This document shows, piece after piece, positions 46,360 through 57,858 of a stretch of 64,000 nucleotides of DNA (the first letter of the stretch is position 1; every line of letters begins with the position of its first letter). Source of the DNA: Perognathus longimembris pacificus (lineage: Eukaryota > Chordata > Mammalia > Rodentia > Heteromyidae). The notes below the pieces were generated by a model that was given only the letters and a program-made list of their open reading frames with translations, searched no databases and was not told the DNA's origin. The position numbers and the translations under genes are program-made. The stretch is taken from NCBI RefSeq assembly GCF_023159225.1, contig NC_063164.1, positions 69,921,300-69,985,299 of the forward strand, read 5' to 3'.

Positions 46360-48652
46360 GTACCAGATTTGCTAATGAAAAGAACTATCAGATCAGAGAA
46401 AAGAGGATCCTCCATTATTTTAATAGCACATCTCTTTCTTATACAAAGAGAACAGACACAGAGGGCTTGAGAAATTGCTGTTCTCTAGAACAGGATTACA
46501 ACCATAGTTTTGATTCCAGTCAATGACTCGATAATCTGAACTCACTGTGGCTCATTTTACCTCTACTTCATCTGGAACTAGACACTGATTACTCCTAACT
46601 TGGAAGATCATTAGATATTTGGGTTTATTATCAATCCATTCCCTGCAGGATATTTCTAATTCTCAGAAAGGTTTTCTATTGATGTTTCTGCACATAGGAT
46701 AGATTACCACTAATGGAATTAGAAGGAATTATGGAGACAACCTAGTGTACAACTCTCCTAATGCTGTGAGGTACAGATATATTGCTGCTAGGAACTAAGT
46801 GAATAAGCTTTCTATTTATAAATATGTATATAATAAAACATCTAATATATAATAGAACATATAATATAAAATATTATATATATATATAATTACCCACCCT
46901 GCTCGCATGTAACCAAGCTAAAAAATGTTGGCAATTATTTAAAATTATTTAAAAGAAATAATTAGAACATTAAGTAAGAACCACCAAGTAAATTTTGCAA
47001 GTTTCCTTGTGTTGATTTCAAATAATCCCCCTGACATTTTTGAAGCCCCAAAGTACCGCCCTTCTGCAGGCTATACCTGGGTCAGTATCATCCAGCTTGT
47101 TTTTTCTCCTTGCTGGGATTCCCTATGTCAGATGTTGTTTTCTTTGGGTGGAAGATGTTTTGTGCCTCCCATTCCAGTGCTCCTCACAGGACTGAATCAT
47201 TCTGATGAAGCTGAACAATTTTTCATAAAAGTACACGAGTTCAATCAGGCAGGAAATGAGGCCCTCAAATCAAATCAAAGGTTGTGGCAGCATCACTGTC
47301 TGGTTTTTCAAAACTCTGTGAGAGACAGGGTTTCATGTCATCTGGTATAAAAATCAATAAGCAAGGAGTAGTTTCAATCATTTAAGTGCAGCATGACGAA
47401 AATTGGCTGTGGAGAGCCTACAAATGGAATTCTGACAGTCATTACGCCATTGACAATTTAAAAGGCACACGAGTAGGTGAAATAGATATTCTGCTGGATC
47501 TATGCTTAAGGAACATCTTTATGTCCAAGTGCAAACATCTAATACTTGAATCATGAATAGTCAATGCGGGCAAATGCCAGCTTCCTATACTAGGAAGGGT
47601 GTAATAGGAAAAGTTGCTGTTAGTAGCAAGAGTAATAGGGGAGGGGAACTAAGCATAAGGCCATGTATGCTATTCTTATCTCTGTACCCTGCTCGGCTTC
47701 ATGCCTCAAGTCCTGACTGTTCAGTGTATGGCTTCAGCTCTAGGCACCTTGCCTTCTACCAAGGACACTAAAGGATTAAACGGTTGAGACAGTTCTACTA
47801 AGGTTTAGTCTAGGCTTAGTAGAAGTAAGCTTCCGAAGGAGAGACGTGGGGAAATGAGATTCAACTCTTTTGCATACATAAGGGAAAGTAGCCTGAAATG
47901 TTTTTAGTTTTCATTTAAAAAAATTTATATGACAGTTTTAGCTGGACATCTCTCAATTTTCATTAAACCTATTTTAGAAAGACATAAATCTTTAATTCCA
48001 AAGAATATAATTTCTGAAATACTGAAAAAAAGCATTGAAAAATGAAACAGCTACTTCATATACCTAAATGTATTCAATGGAATTTAGATAATTTAATAAC
48101 TTGAAATCTATGATCATCCATCTTTAAGATAGAGAAATGTGCTCCATTTTTAATCCATATTAAATTTCATGTTGTTTTTTCTACAACTCATATTTCGATT
48201 CTATCTTTCCATATCTAAAATTTGAATTTCCATATTTGAAAATTTTATAACAATTCTAATACTATAAGCAGAATATGTATATAATGTATTTATAAAGTCA
48301 TAAATTTTTATGACCATATAGTTGTCAGTGTTGAAAATATCCAGATTGAGTTGAGACAATTATTATAATTGACCAATTGTTATAATTAACTAAACAAGCA
48401 TCAATTATTACAGATTTGAACATATATTTGCTAGCATAAAAAGCAAAATTGTGGTGGAGATGTATTTCTTAACAAGATGATTTGCAGTGTTAAAACATTG
48501 CTTCCTAAATGTATTTGCAACATTATTTACCACTGGAGTGAAACAAGACTCAGCTTTAATATTAATTTTTTGTTGTCATGATTATAAGCACTAAAATAAT
48601 TTGCTTATATACATTAATAAATGATAGTGGAGAGTTTCATTACATAAAAATA
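46360..48652. other. Unique DNA; candidate conserved block at 47000-47530
   Basis: A TA-rich patch lies at about 46830-46892. 47009-47350 holds a 113-codon plus-strand frame without recognisable domain or splice context. The repeat-free stretch 47000-47530 keeps a few CpGs ('gacgaa', 'tacgcc', 'cacgag'). The rest is AT-rich with no gene seen. Confidence 0.4.
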
Positions 48653-49135
48653 TCACTTAATTCATTTTGTGCTTCCATAATGCAATATCACAAAGTAAAT
48701 ATAATGAGCAGAAACATTTTAGCTCATGGTTTAGGCAGGTGAGTAGTCCAAGAATGAATCAGGCAAATCTGGAGGGCTTTCTTTCTCACCGTCTAATGCA
48801 GAAGGGCAAAGAGAGGGATTGAATGAGAGAAAATAGGATTGTATTTGTCCCACAGTGAATCTACTCACATAATAATGAACTTATTTACATCTGGTAGCAT
48901 TAATTTATTTATAAGGACAGAGCCCACAAAGCCAACTCACGTTTTTGGGTTTTGTTTGTTTGTCTGTTTTATGCATGGTGCTTTTGTTTTAATAGATAAA
49001 GAATATTGATGGCTTAAGTTTTAAGTCACATTTACAGATGGAGAAAGGTGACATTACTACTACAGTTGGGAAAGATGCACATTCTGTATGCATGTTACAT
49101 CAAAGAATGGGGACAAAACATTCAGGGACCCCTTA
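48653..49135 (+). mobile_element. Ancient mammalian interspersed repeat (family not named)
   Basis: 'ttttgtgcttccataatgca', 'tttataaggacagagcccac' and the end 'ggggacaaaacattcaggga' keep the order of the same broad class of ancient repeat as 45210-45600. The middle is rearranged or interrupted (GTTT-rich at about 48950-48990). Confidence 0.45.
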
Positions 49136-49389
49136 CGCTAGACACAAGAGCAGAGAGACAGAAGAAAACTCAAGTGAGGTCCACGTGGCACCCTGTGATT
49201 CCACCTTCATGTTAAGAAGCTCAGAGGAAGCAGGAATGGGGCTCACACTCGGTGAGTCCCCCATTAGGCCAGTGCGCTAGACACAGAGGGGGATTCGTCG
49301 GTAAATATGGAGCAACCTCAGTTAAGCAGAGGAAGCTACTGAAGAATCTTGGCTTTTCAAAAGTAGAGCAGTGAGTGTCCTATGCCTCT

Positions 49390-50058
49390 CAGAGGCTTCC
49401 TCCAAACACTTCCCACTGGCATTTTAACCAGACAAGGCTCCCTGGACTTCTGGCATCATTAGCTGTGCTCTGAGAACCAGTGGACTTTCCTGAGTGTTGG
49501 AAACCTTTACCTTGCAGTTCCCATTGTGGTTTTCAATCCCATCAGCTACTTCCTGGGATAAATTGGCCTCTTGATCCTTCTGGACATTGCCACTTTTTTT
49601 TTTTGTTTCAGTTTTATTCATTGGAATCATTTTTGCACCACAGCTTTTAGCAGAGGGAAATTTTGCTTCCCACAACACCCAGTAATCTGGGGCTCCAACA
49701 ACTGGTACATGCCCTGTTGGACCAGTTCATCTAGCTGCATAAGGTATCTGTCTGTGCCTTTCTGAGTTTGTACCTTGCTAAGTCTCTGTTTTGCTTCGTT
49801 CAGCAGATGGGCGATAGGGTCATCTCTTGCTCTAAGGATCTTCACCATTGCTTGAGTTATCAAATTTTTTCCCTGCTTTATTCTTCTCATAGTGTTCCAT
49901 AGTGTTCTGTCTTTGAGTCTGCACTAAATGACCTTTCTCAATGTTGAACTCATCTTCTGCCTTCACATTGATTTCTTCTACTTTCTCATTGGTTTCCTGT
50001 TCAATAAAAGCCATTATGTGCTTAATTTGCTTTCTACATCAGCATCACTGAAGGCCAT
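49390..50058 (-). pseudogene. ATP6V1E1: ATP6V1E1 processed pseudogene (V-ATPase subunit E1)
   Basis: The parent encodes subunit E of the V1 sector of the vacuolar proton pump, part of the peripheral stalk. On the minus strand, start codon at 50058 (MAFSDADV), then [66 protein letters not shown] and MMPEVQGAL appear in parental order across about 670 bp with no introns. The pieces fall in different frames: a deletion after codon 8 to 9 leads to an early TAA; at least two more frame changes follow; a TAA after GALSG replaces the normal last residues. It is therefore dead. I could not fix its 3' end or find target-site duplications. Confidence 0.88.
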
Positions 50059-52349
50059 GGACAAAAGTGATGCTAAGATGTTGGATAAATTGCCTGAGTT
50101 AAGGACTAAAAACAGGACTGGAAAGAATAGCAGAGGAAAACCCCCCAACTCACTTCTTGATGATGACAACTTTCTGTCATTACAATTGTATTTAAACATG
50201 AGCTTGAGAGGGGAGAAATATCCAAGCTATAGTAATTCTCTTCACATTTCTGTACATTTGTATGCAATCTTACAGTTGTATCAATGAGTAACAACTGCAT
50301 ACATCTCTCTAATAGAAATAGTTTCTAATGATGCATCTTTTGATTGTTGATAAGGTCTTCATTTGAGAGCAATGGTGTGGAAACCATATGACTTGAAAAT
50401 CAATACCAGATTGAACACAGAATTTCAATTTGGTGCTTAACCTGATGCCCTGGTAGTTTTTATACTAGACAACAGAACAGGGTAGGATGTGCAAGACCAA
50501 CAGTGGAATTATACAGGAAGCCTATAGCTCTTCTTTTTAGTGATGTTTTCATAGAACTATACAGGCAAGATATTTTACAGAGGAAGGGAGCTATTGTTCA
50601 AGTAGGACCACAGCTTTACAGAGAAACATTGATGATGTGGAACATATCTTTTCAGTCAGACTGAAATGCAGTCTTGTGGAGATGGTTAAAGAACTACTTT
50701 GCAAAGATAAAAAGACATAGAAGAACATTGGTTGATTACATAAAATTTTAAGAAAAAATGAAAATTATTCATTTTTTTCTGATAGCAAAACTAGGACTAT
50801 GTGATCCACCACAGAAGCAAACAATTATTGTCCAAAAATCCAGGGAGTGGCCATTTGGTGAAAACAGTCCTCTCTGTTACCTCAACTACCAACAACATTA
50901 TTGTTCTAGGAATTACATAAATTTCTTTAAAAATTAGAATGGGCTTTACAAGTGGATTTCTTTGACATGACTATATAAGCAACAACCTTAGTGTGCCATT
51001 TCTACACATGTAAATAAAATATTTTGAGCATACTAACTTCCTTCCTGCTAGTACTCCCATATCCCAAATTAAACAAATATTACATATAATGTATTATATA
51101 TACATATATATGTATATATACATACATACATGCACCATTTAAGGGGATTAGAGGAAGAAAGATTGTTAGAGGTTAAAGAAATACTGAAATGTATTTCATA
51201 TGTGATGGAACATAGTAAAATAAAACTTACTAAAAGCTATTGAATAAGAAGGAAGTAGTAAGGATAGAGAAAAAACATGAGAGTAAGTGAAGGGACTGGT
51301 TGGATTTAAAAGCTATGTATGCATGTGTGAAATAACATGGTGGAACCCCTTTTAGGTAATTAGCATTCAATAAAAAAATATTTCTGTGAATTTCTGCATC
51401 ACTCAATGGAATGGATTCAGTGAATAAGAAGTCCCATCCAATGTTGAGAATCTGGGTATCTTCGCCTAGAGAAAAGAGAAGTGTTCATATTCATAACTGT
51501 CAGCAGCAGCATTAAAGCAGCACCAGATAACATAGTCATATGTTGGCTACTCTAAAATGTGTTACTAGTTCCCTCCACTGTTGAGTAACATTTGAATGAT
51601 TTGTTCAACCACTTTAGTGATTTACATGGATTAACTACTCAGCCCTATCTAACCTTGTGGCTAAGGCATCCAGTGCTAAGGCTCTTGGGTTTGGGAGCAC
51701 TGTTTGTGGCTAAGACATAGAACCAAGCTAGACAGCCCCCTTGGGGATCAAAGCTAGAAACTTGGCTGCACTCAGCCAGTTCTCTGTGCAACCTAGTTAA
51801 CCACATATGATTTCCATCAATCTCAACTCAGGGAGCTTGAATGTCCTTTAAATGCTACAATTGATAGCCAGACTCCTGTAGCCAAATGTTTAACTGTCTG
51901 GGTGTATATTTGCATGCTAATCAATTCTGGAAAGCTTAAGTGGTTTGGGGTCATGTTGAAAAACAGCCTTTTCTGGACTGTGACATGCTCATTTGTGGTT
52001 TATCACTTGCTTACATGTTCCAGGTGTGAAAATTAATGCATGCATTTATGTAGCACTCTAAAATGTACAATATACTTTTTATGTAATGATATCACTTACA
52101 CTCATCAAATATACCACTCTATCAGACTTTGTCCCTTTGCATCTCACCATTATATCTTTCCAGTCTCCAAATGACAAATGAATTATTCAGCCAAATCCTT
52201 CCCTTCAAATGTCATGTACAGTGTTTCATATAGTATACAAAGAATTGCTGAAATAAATGAGATGACTATGTAATTCACTATCATTTCAATATTAAGTTGC
52301 ATAAATTTTCTTTTATGTAGAAATTTAACTTCCATAAAATAGTAACTTG
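50059..52349. other. Unique DNA with a TA-rich patch
   Basis: No gene is recognised in 2.3 kb. A TATATA/TACATA patch lies at about 51075-51130. Open frames just upstream of the pseudogene have no domains. Confidence 0.5.
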
Positions 52350-53560
52350 GATTGGGAAGAAAATGGCAGAGGAGCAGCAGAGCCTTACCTAAGGTCTCTC
52401 CAAGAACCCAGTTTTTCTTCCACAGGGAAACTTCTACCGAGAAAGCCCAAGTAAGGTACAACATTATAGAGATATATAGAGATTCAAGCCAGGAAGGAAA
52501 AAAAACGAAACAGCAGATCCAAGTATCCAGATTTCAGTGGCAGGCAGTCAAAGGGGCCACCTTCGAAAAGGGCAAAATTGCTGAGTAGTGAGTCCCAGCT
52601 CCTTCCAGGGAAGGAATCCTTTCCCAGATGGGAGGAACCTCCCGGGGCAAGTGGCCCCTCAACACCGGTAAACAAAACAAGAGGTCTGCCTCCAGGCTGC
52701 CATCACTGCCGTGCACTGAGGCAACAACAGACTGGTTTCCCAGGCCAAACATTGTCCACCAGTGACTGGGCACACCCAGCCACTACCTGTAAACCCCAGT
52801 GAGTGACACAGCCAGCTCTGCCCAGAAGATAGCCCCACCCAGGTGGGCAGAACTTCCCCCACAAGAAGCTCCATCTTTCCAGCCAAAGCCCGCCTCACAC
52901 CTTCAGCAGCCCCAGGATCCCGCTTGGGGCCCACAGCAGCCAGTTTGGGGGGGGGGGCACAACCTGGGGCTCACCGCAGCCAATTTGGGGCTCCTGCCTG
53001 GGGCAATTGCCTGCCCTCAGCAGTCCAGAGGTCTCACAGGCTACACTGCTTCTGAGGTAGAATGCTGCTGCTGCCAACCCCTTAGGAGCAATAGACTGGT
53101 TCCCCAATCACTGAGGGTACCCAAATCCTCAGAGAACCACACAAGCACCACTGCCCAGGAACTCCAGATTCCATTGAGCCCAGGTTAATAGTACGCATGA
53201 TAATAGGCATCTGGGGACAATCTGAGTGAGTCAAAGGAGTTCTTAGAGCAATTTTATCAACCCCCTCCAAAAATAAGAAGAAGATTGTAATGGTATACAA
53301 TCTAGCTACTGAATACAGGGCTCAAGGTTGGTTTATACTTTCAAAGGGAAATTTGTGGGAACACTAAATCTACTGCTATATGCATAAAAAGAGAGGGAAC
53401 TTACCTGTCTAGGATTGTGTGTCTATAAGAATAATACAACAGGACTTGGTAGGTTTGGTTTAGGTCCTAAACAGTGCGAAAGGGGGCTAGAAGACTAGCA
53501 TTATAAATCCAAATGGGCAGGAGAAACACAAAAAGTATGGCAAGACAGGGAATCTCATCA
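52350..53560 (+). promoter_or_regulatory. LINE-1 5' region (5'UTR)
   Basis: G+C-rich sequence precedes ORF1, including a run of nine or more G near 52948-52958. It corresponds in position to the internal L1 promoter. Overlapping frames on both strands here (for example 52799-53188) are compositional and not genes. Confidence 0.6.
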
Positions 53561-53811
53561 CCCACTCAAAAAACAAAACAAAACACAAAACAGAACATTC
53601 AATTGAAATCCTAGAGGAGAGCCCTCAGAATGCTCTACCAACTATGCTGATAAAAATGATAAAGAAAAGCTTGAGTCTCTCCAGACAAGTATCCTAGAGC
53701 GTGAGGAGGCGAACCAAAGAATAATTTGTGAACGCAATGAATCCATCCGTAAGTTAATGGCCTCCACAAACGGAATGATATACAAACTCCAACAGAAAGA
53801 AAAAGAGTCTG

Positions 53812-54017
53812 GGGCTGGGGATATAGCCTAGTGGCAAGAGTGCCTGCCTCAGATACAAGAGGCCCTAGGTTCGATTCCCCAGCACCACATATACAGAAAA
53901 CGGCCAGAAGCGGCACTGTGGCTCAAGTGGTAGAGTGCTAGCCTTGAGTGGGAAGAAGCCAGGGACAGTGCTCAGGCCCTGAGTCCAAGGCCCAGGACTG
54001 GCAAAAAAAAAAAAAAA
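53812..54017 (+). mobile_element. IDL-Geo SINE inserted in LINE-1 ORF1
   Basis: A complete dimer with a long A-tail. The sequence 'agaaaaagagtctg' occurs on both sides (about 53798-53811 and 54021-54034), a 14-bp duplication. It is inserted in the same orientation as the host L1. Confidence 0.94.
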
Positions 54018-54559
54018 AAAAGAAAAAGAGTCTGATGAAAAGATAGCTACTCAGCTGAAAGAGATTAGAGACAGCACCCAGAACCGAATTAATGAAGTAA
54101 GGAAGTCCATACAGGACCTAAGAGACAATTACAGCAGAGATATGGAAGCTATGAAGAAAGATCCATCAGAAGGTAGGGAGACAAAAAACCAAGTTGTAAG
54201 TTTAGGGAACAGACTGGAAGAAGCAGAAGATCGAATCTCAGAAATTGAGGACAGCCCCACAAAAAACAATACAAAATCAATCAAAAAAGCAAGACAGATC
54301 ACTTCAAGAGCTTCAAGATATAATCAGGAAGCCCAATATAAGGCTAATAGATATTGAAGAAAAACTAGAGAAAGAAGTTAATGGAAAATGCAACTTATTT
54401 AACAGAATATTAGCTGAGAACTTCCCAAACACCAGGAAGAATAGGCCCACCCAGATACACGAAGCATTTAGGACCCCAAACAGACCAGACTAGAACAGGA
54501 CTTCCCATCATCATATTGTAATCAAAACAGGATCATTAGAGGCCAAAGAAAGAATTCTT

Positions 54560-54764
54560 TTTTTTTTTTTTTTGGCCAGTCCTGGGCCTTGGACTCAGGG
54601 CCTGAGCACTGTCCCTGGCTTCCTTTTGCTCAAGGCTAGCACTCTGCCACTTGAGCCACAGCGCCACTTCTGGCCGTTTTCTGTATATGTGGTGCTGGGG
54701 AATCGAACCCAGGGCCTCATGTATACGAGGCAAGCTCTCTTGCCACTAGGCCATATCCCCAGCC
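54560..54764 (-). mobile_element. IDL-Geo SINE inserted in LINE-1 ORF1, antisense
   Basis: A complete reversed dimer. Perfect 17-bp duplication 'ccaaagaaagaattctt' at 54543-54559 and 54765-54781. The unbroken duplication and good match to other copies suggest a relatively young insertion. Confidence 0.96.
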
Positions 54765-56353
54765 CCAAAGAAAGAATTCTTAAAGCTGCTAAGGAAAAGA
54801 GAACAATCACATATAAAGGAAAAACAATCAGAATTACCCCAGATTTCTCAATGGAGACCAAGAAAGCAAGGAGAGCCTGGAATGCTGTTTGCCACATCCT
54901 AAAGAAAAATAACTATGAACCAAGAATTCTGTAACCAGCTAAACTCTCACTCATAGCCAAAGGTCAAATAAAAGTCTTCCATAGCAAGGAAAAATTGAAC
55001 CAATATATCTCCACCAAACCAGCACTACAGAATATCCTCAAAGATGTCCTCCACATTGAAAACCACCAAGACCATTATCCAGACAGGGAAAGCATCCATA
55101 AAGAAAACTCCAGATTAGTAGAGCAAAAAGGGAAGACATAGCCCCTATGATGATTAATACAATGAAAGGAACAAGCAATCACCCCTCAGTCTTAACTCTC
55201 AATATTAATGGACTTAACTTTCCAATTAAATGACATAGATTGACAAGTTGGATCAAAAAACAAGATCCATCTTTCTGCTGCTTCCAAGAGAAACACCTTG
55301 CCAGCAAAAGCAAATATATTCTAAAAGTGAAAGTCTGGAACAAAATCTATCAAGCAAATGGCCCCCACAAACAGGCCAGTGTTGCAATCTTAGTATCAGA
55401 TAAAATTGACTTCAATCTAAAAACAGTAAAAAGTGACAAAGAAGGCTACTACATACTAATAAAGGGATCTCTCCAACAGGAGGACATAACCATCTTAAAC
55501 ATCTACACACCAAATACAGAAGCTCCCAACTTCATCAAACAAACACTACTGACTCTAAAATCTCTCAGAGACCCAAACACATTGATTGTTGGAGACTTTA
55601 GCACACCACTCTCACCTCTGCACAGATCAACATGCCAAAAACTGAACAGAGAACCTCAGAACTAAACAACTGCAGAGACAATTTAGACTTAACTGACATC
55701 TACAGAATATTCCATCCAGCAACACCAAAATATACATTCTTCTCAGCAGCACATGGAACATTCTCCAAAATTGATCACATGTTAGGGCACAAAGCAAACC
55801 TGCACAAATTCAGAAACATTGAAATCATTCCTTACATTCTCGAGACCACAATGGGATAAAACTAGAATTCAATGCCAAAGGCCACAAAAGAAAACCCCAC
55901 AACTCATGGCTACTCAACCACCAATGGATCATTGAGGAAATCAGAACAGAACTTCAAATATTTATGGAATTAAGCTAAGACGAACACACAAATTACCAGC
56001 TCCTCTTAGACACAGAAAAGGCAGTTCTCAGAGGAAAATTTATAGTCCTGAGCACTTACATCAACAAATTGGAGAAATCTTGATTCAACAACTTAACAAA
56101 GCATCATAAGCACCTTGAAAGAGAACAACAATCCAAACCCAAGCCAATAGGCAGAAGCAAATAATTAAAATCAAATCAGAATTAAATGACTTAGAATTTA
56201 AAAAATAGAATGAAGAGTTGTTTCTTCGAAAAAATTAACAAGATAGACAGACTCCTAGCAAACATGACCAAAAAATGAAGACAGCACACTTAAATAAACA
56301 AGATCAGAGATGAAACAGGTAACGTCACCACAGAAACATCAAAAATCCAGAAT

Positions 56354-56471
56354 AAACAGTACAAGTAATGTATCCAATGCCTAACATATGAAACTGTAAC
56401 CTCTCTGTACATCAGATTGATAATAAAAATTTGAAAAAAAAAATGGGCATTCTGTAGGACAGGCAAAAAAA
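56354..56471 (+). mobile_element. Very short LINE-1 3' tail inserted in ORF2, possible 3' transduction
   Basis: 'aacagtacaagtaatgtatc' to 'aataaaaatttg' plus A-run (to about 56442) reproduces only the last 85-90 bp of an L1 3'UTR. A unique segment of about 20 bp ('gggcattctgtaggacaggc') and a second A-run follow. The host L1 reading resumes as 'tccagaat', also present just before the insert, giving a duplication of about 8-9 bp. Confidence 0.75.
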
Positions 56472-57374
56472 AGTCCAGAATATAAGGGACTATTTTGCAA
56501 ACCTACATGCTGACAAATTCGAGAACCTGGAAGAAATGGACATACTCAATAAAGAAGATTTAAATTTACTGAACAGATGCATATTCAGCAATGAAATTGA
56601 AGCTTCAATAAGAGATCTCCCTTCCAAGAAAAGCCCAGGTCCAGATGGATTTACATTGGAATTCTACAAGGCCTTCAAAACAGATCTCACACCAACATTC
56701 CTCAAATTCTTCAATGAAATAGAGAGTAAAAACTCACTACCAAACACATTCTATGGTCCTAGTATAACACTAATCCCCAAACCAGACAGGGAACCATAAA
56801 GGAAAGAGAACTATAGACCCTTGATGCACATCTTTGATGAACACCGATGCAAAGCTTCTCAACAAAATTCTGCCCCACCGACTTCAACAAGTTATCAAAA
56901 AAATCATACACCATGATCAAACTGTATTCATTCCAGGCATGCAAAGTTGGTTCAACATATGCAAGTCAATTAATGTAACCCACCACATCAACAGGAGCAA
57001 GGCAAGGAATCACATGGTTATTTCCCTAGATGCTGAAATGGCATTCGACAAAATCTAGCACCCAATTATGATAAAAGCCCTGGAAAAACTGGGATTCCAG
57101 GGAACATTCCTGAATATAATAAAGGCTGTCTATGACAAACCAACAGTGAGCATTCTACTAAACAGTGAAAAGCTAAGGCCATTCCCTTTAAAATCAGGAG
57201 CGAGACAAGGATGTCCTTCTCTTTCCTCTCCTCTTCAACATAGTACTAGAATTCCTAGCAAGAGCTATTAGGCAAGAAGAAAACATAAAGGGAATACAAG
57301 TAGGAAAAGATGAAGTTAAATTTTCTTTCTTTGTAGATGACATGATCCTATACCTAAAGAACCTTATAGACTTT

Positions 57375-57858
57375 TGTGGGCTCTCTCGACTTCCCTCGCT
57401 TGGGGGGGGGAAGGGGCTTGTCCGCCCCTTCCTGGGTGGCCCTTTATCGCTCTCACATGGGAGCGATGGCCACAGGTAGCCTCGTCTCTCTCTCGACTTC
57501 CCCTCGCTTGGGGGGGGAAGGGGCTTGTCCACTCCTTCCTGGGTGTTCCATGATCGCTCACGTGGGAGCGATGGCCACGGGCAGCCTCGGTGGCGTGTGG
57601 TCGCAGGGTGCCCCAAAGCCGCCAAGAACGACACGGACGCGTGGGTCCCTGGAGAAAACCTCTAGGGCTTCTGTCTATTCAAATGAGGAGCCTCCCAGAT
57701 ATACCCTAAAGGCGGGCACAAGAGAGGGGCCCCTGATTGGTCCCAAGGAGCTGTCCCTCAAGTGATGTCAGACTTCCTTCTCTTCCTGTTCAAGACAGGA
57801 AAGGGAGGGACAGGCTGAGGTCAGCTGTGGCCCCTTAAAGGTGCAGCTGACCCCAACA
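57375..57858 (-). mobile_element. Solo LTR, ERV2-like, antisense inside LINE-1 ORF2
   Basis: 484 bp, G+C- and CpG-rich, beginning TGTGGG and ending CCAACA on the plus strand, with a perfect 6-bp duplication 'gacttt' (57369-57374, 57859-57864). Minus-strand signals: CRE-like 'tgacatca' (57763-57770), CCAAT (57736-57740) and TATATC (about 57699-57705). Both LTRs in the window share the 'cccttaaagg' end and the CRE-CCAAT spacing. The part downstream of the promoter contains a direct duplication of about 106 bp. No proviral genes remain, as after LTR-LTR recombination. It lies 34 bp after the FVDD codons of the host L1. Confidence 0.9.
57385..57592. repeat. Direct duplication of about 106 bp within the LTR
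   Basis: Two copies run from 'tctcgacttccc' to 'gcagcctcg' (about 57385-57490 and 57491-57592). Each contains a G-run, 'aaggggcttgtcc', 'ccttcctgggtg' and 'gggagcgatggccac'. They differ at several positions, so the duplication predates the solo LTR's recent history. Confidence 0.92.

Larger units (their letters stand above)
53561..55141 (+). pseudogene. LINE-1 ORF1 remnant (RNA-binding protein)
   Basis: ORF1p is the nucleic-acid-binding chaperone of the L1 particle. Seen: a coiled-coil-like heptad region rich in Glu, Lys, Ile and Leu (for example RLEEAEDRISEIED near 54213-54255) and the conserved C-terminal region (ITYKGKTIRITPDFS near 54810-54855, then RAWNAV), ending at TAG 55139-55141. 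Two SINEs interrupt it and frameshifts divide it, so no full protein is possible. Confidence 0.82.

Noticed and set aside
52799..53188. A 129-codon frame in the L1 5' region as a possible gene
   Set aside because: The region is the G+C-rich L1 5'UTR; overlapping frames occur in all directions because stops are rare there, and no domain is seen.
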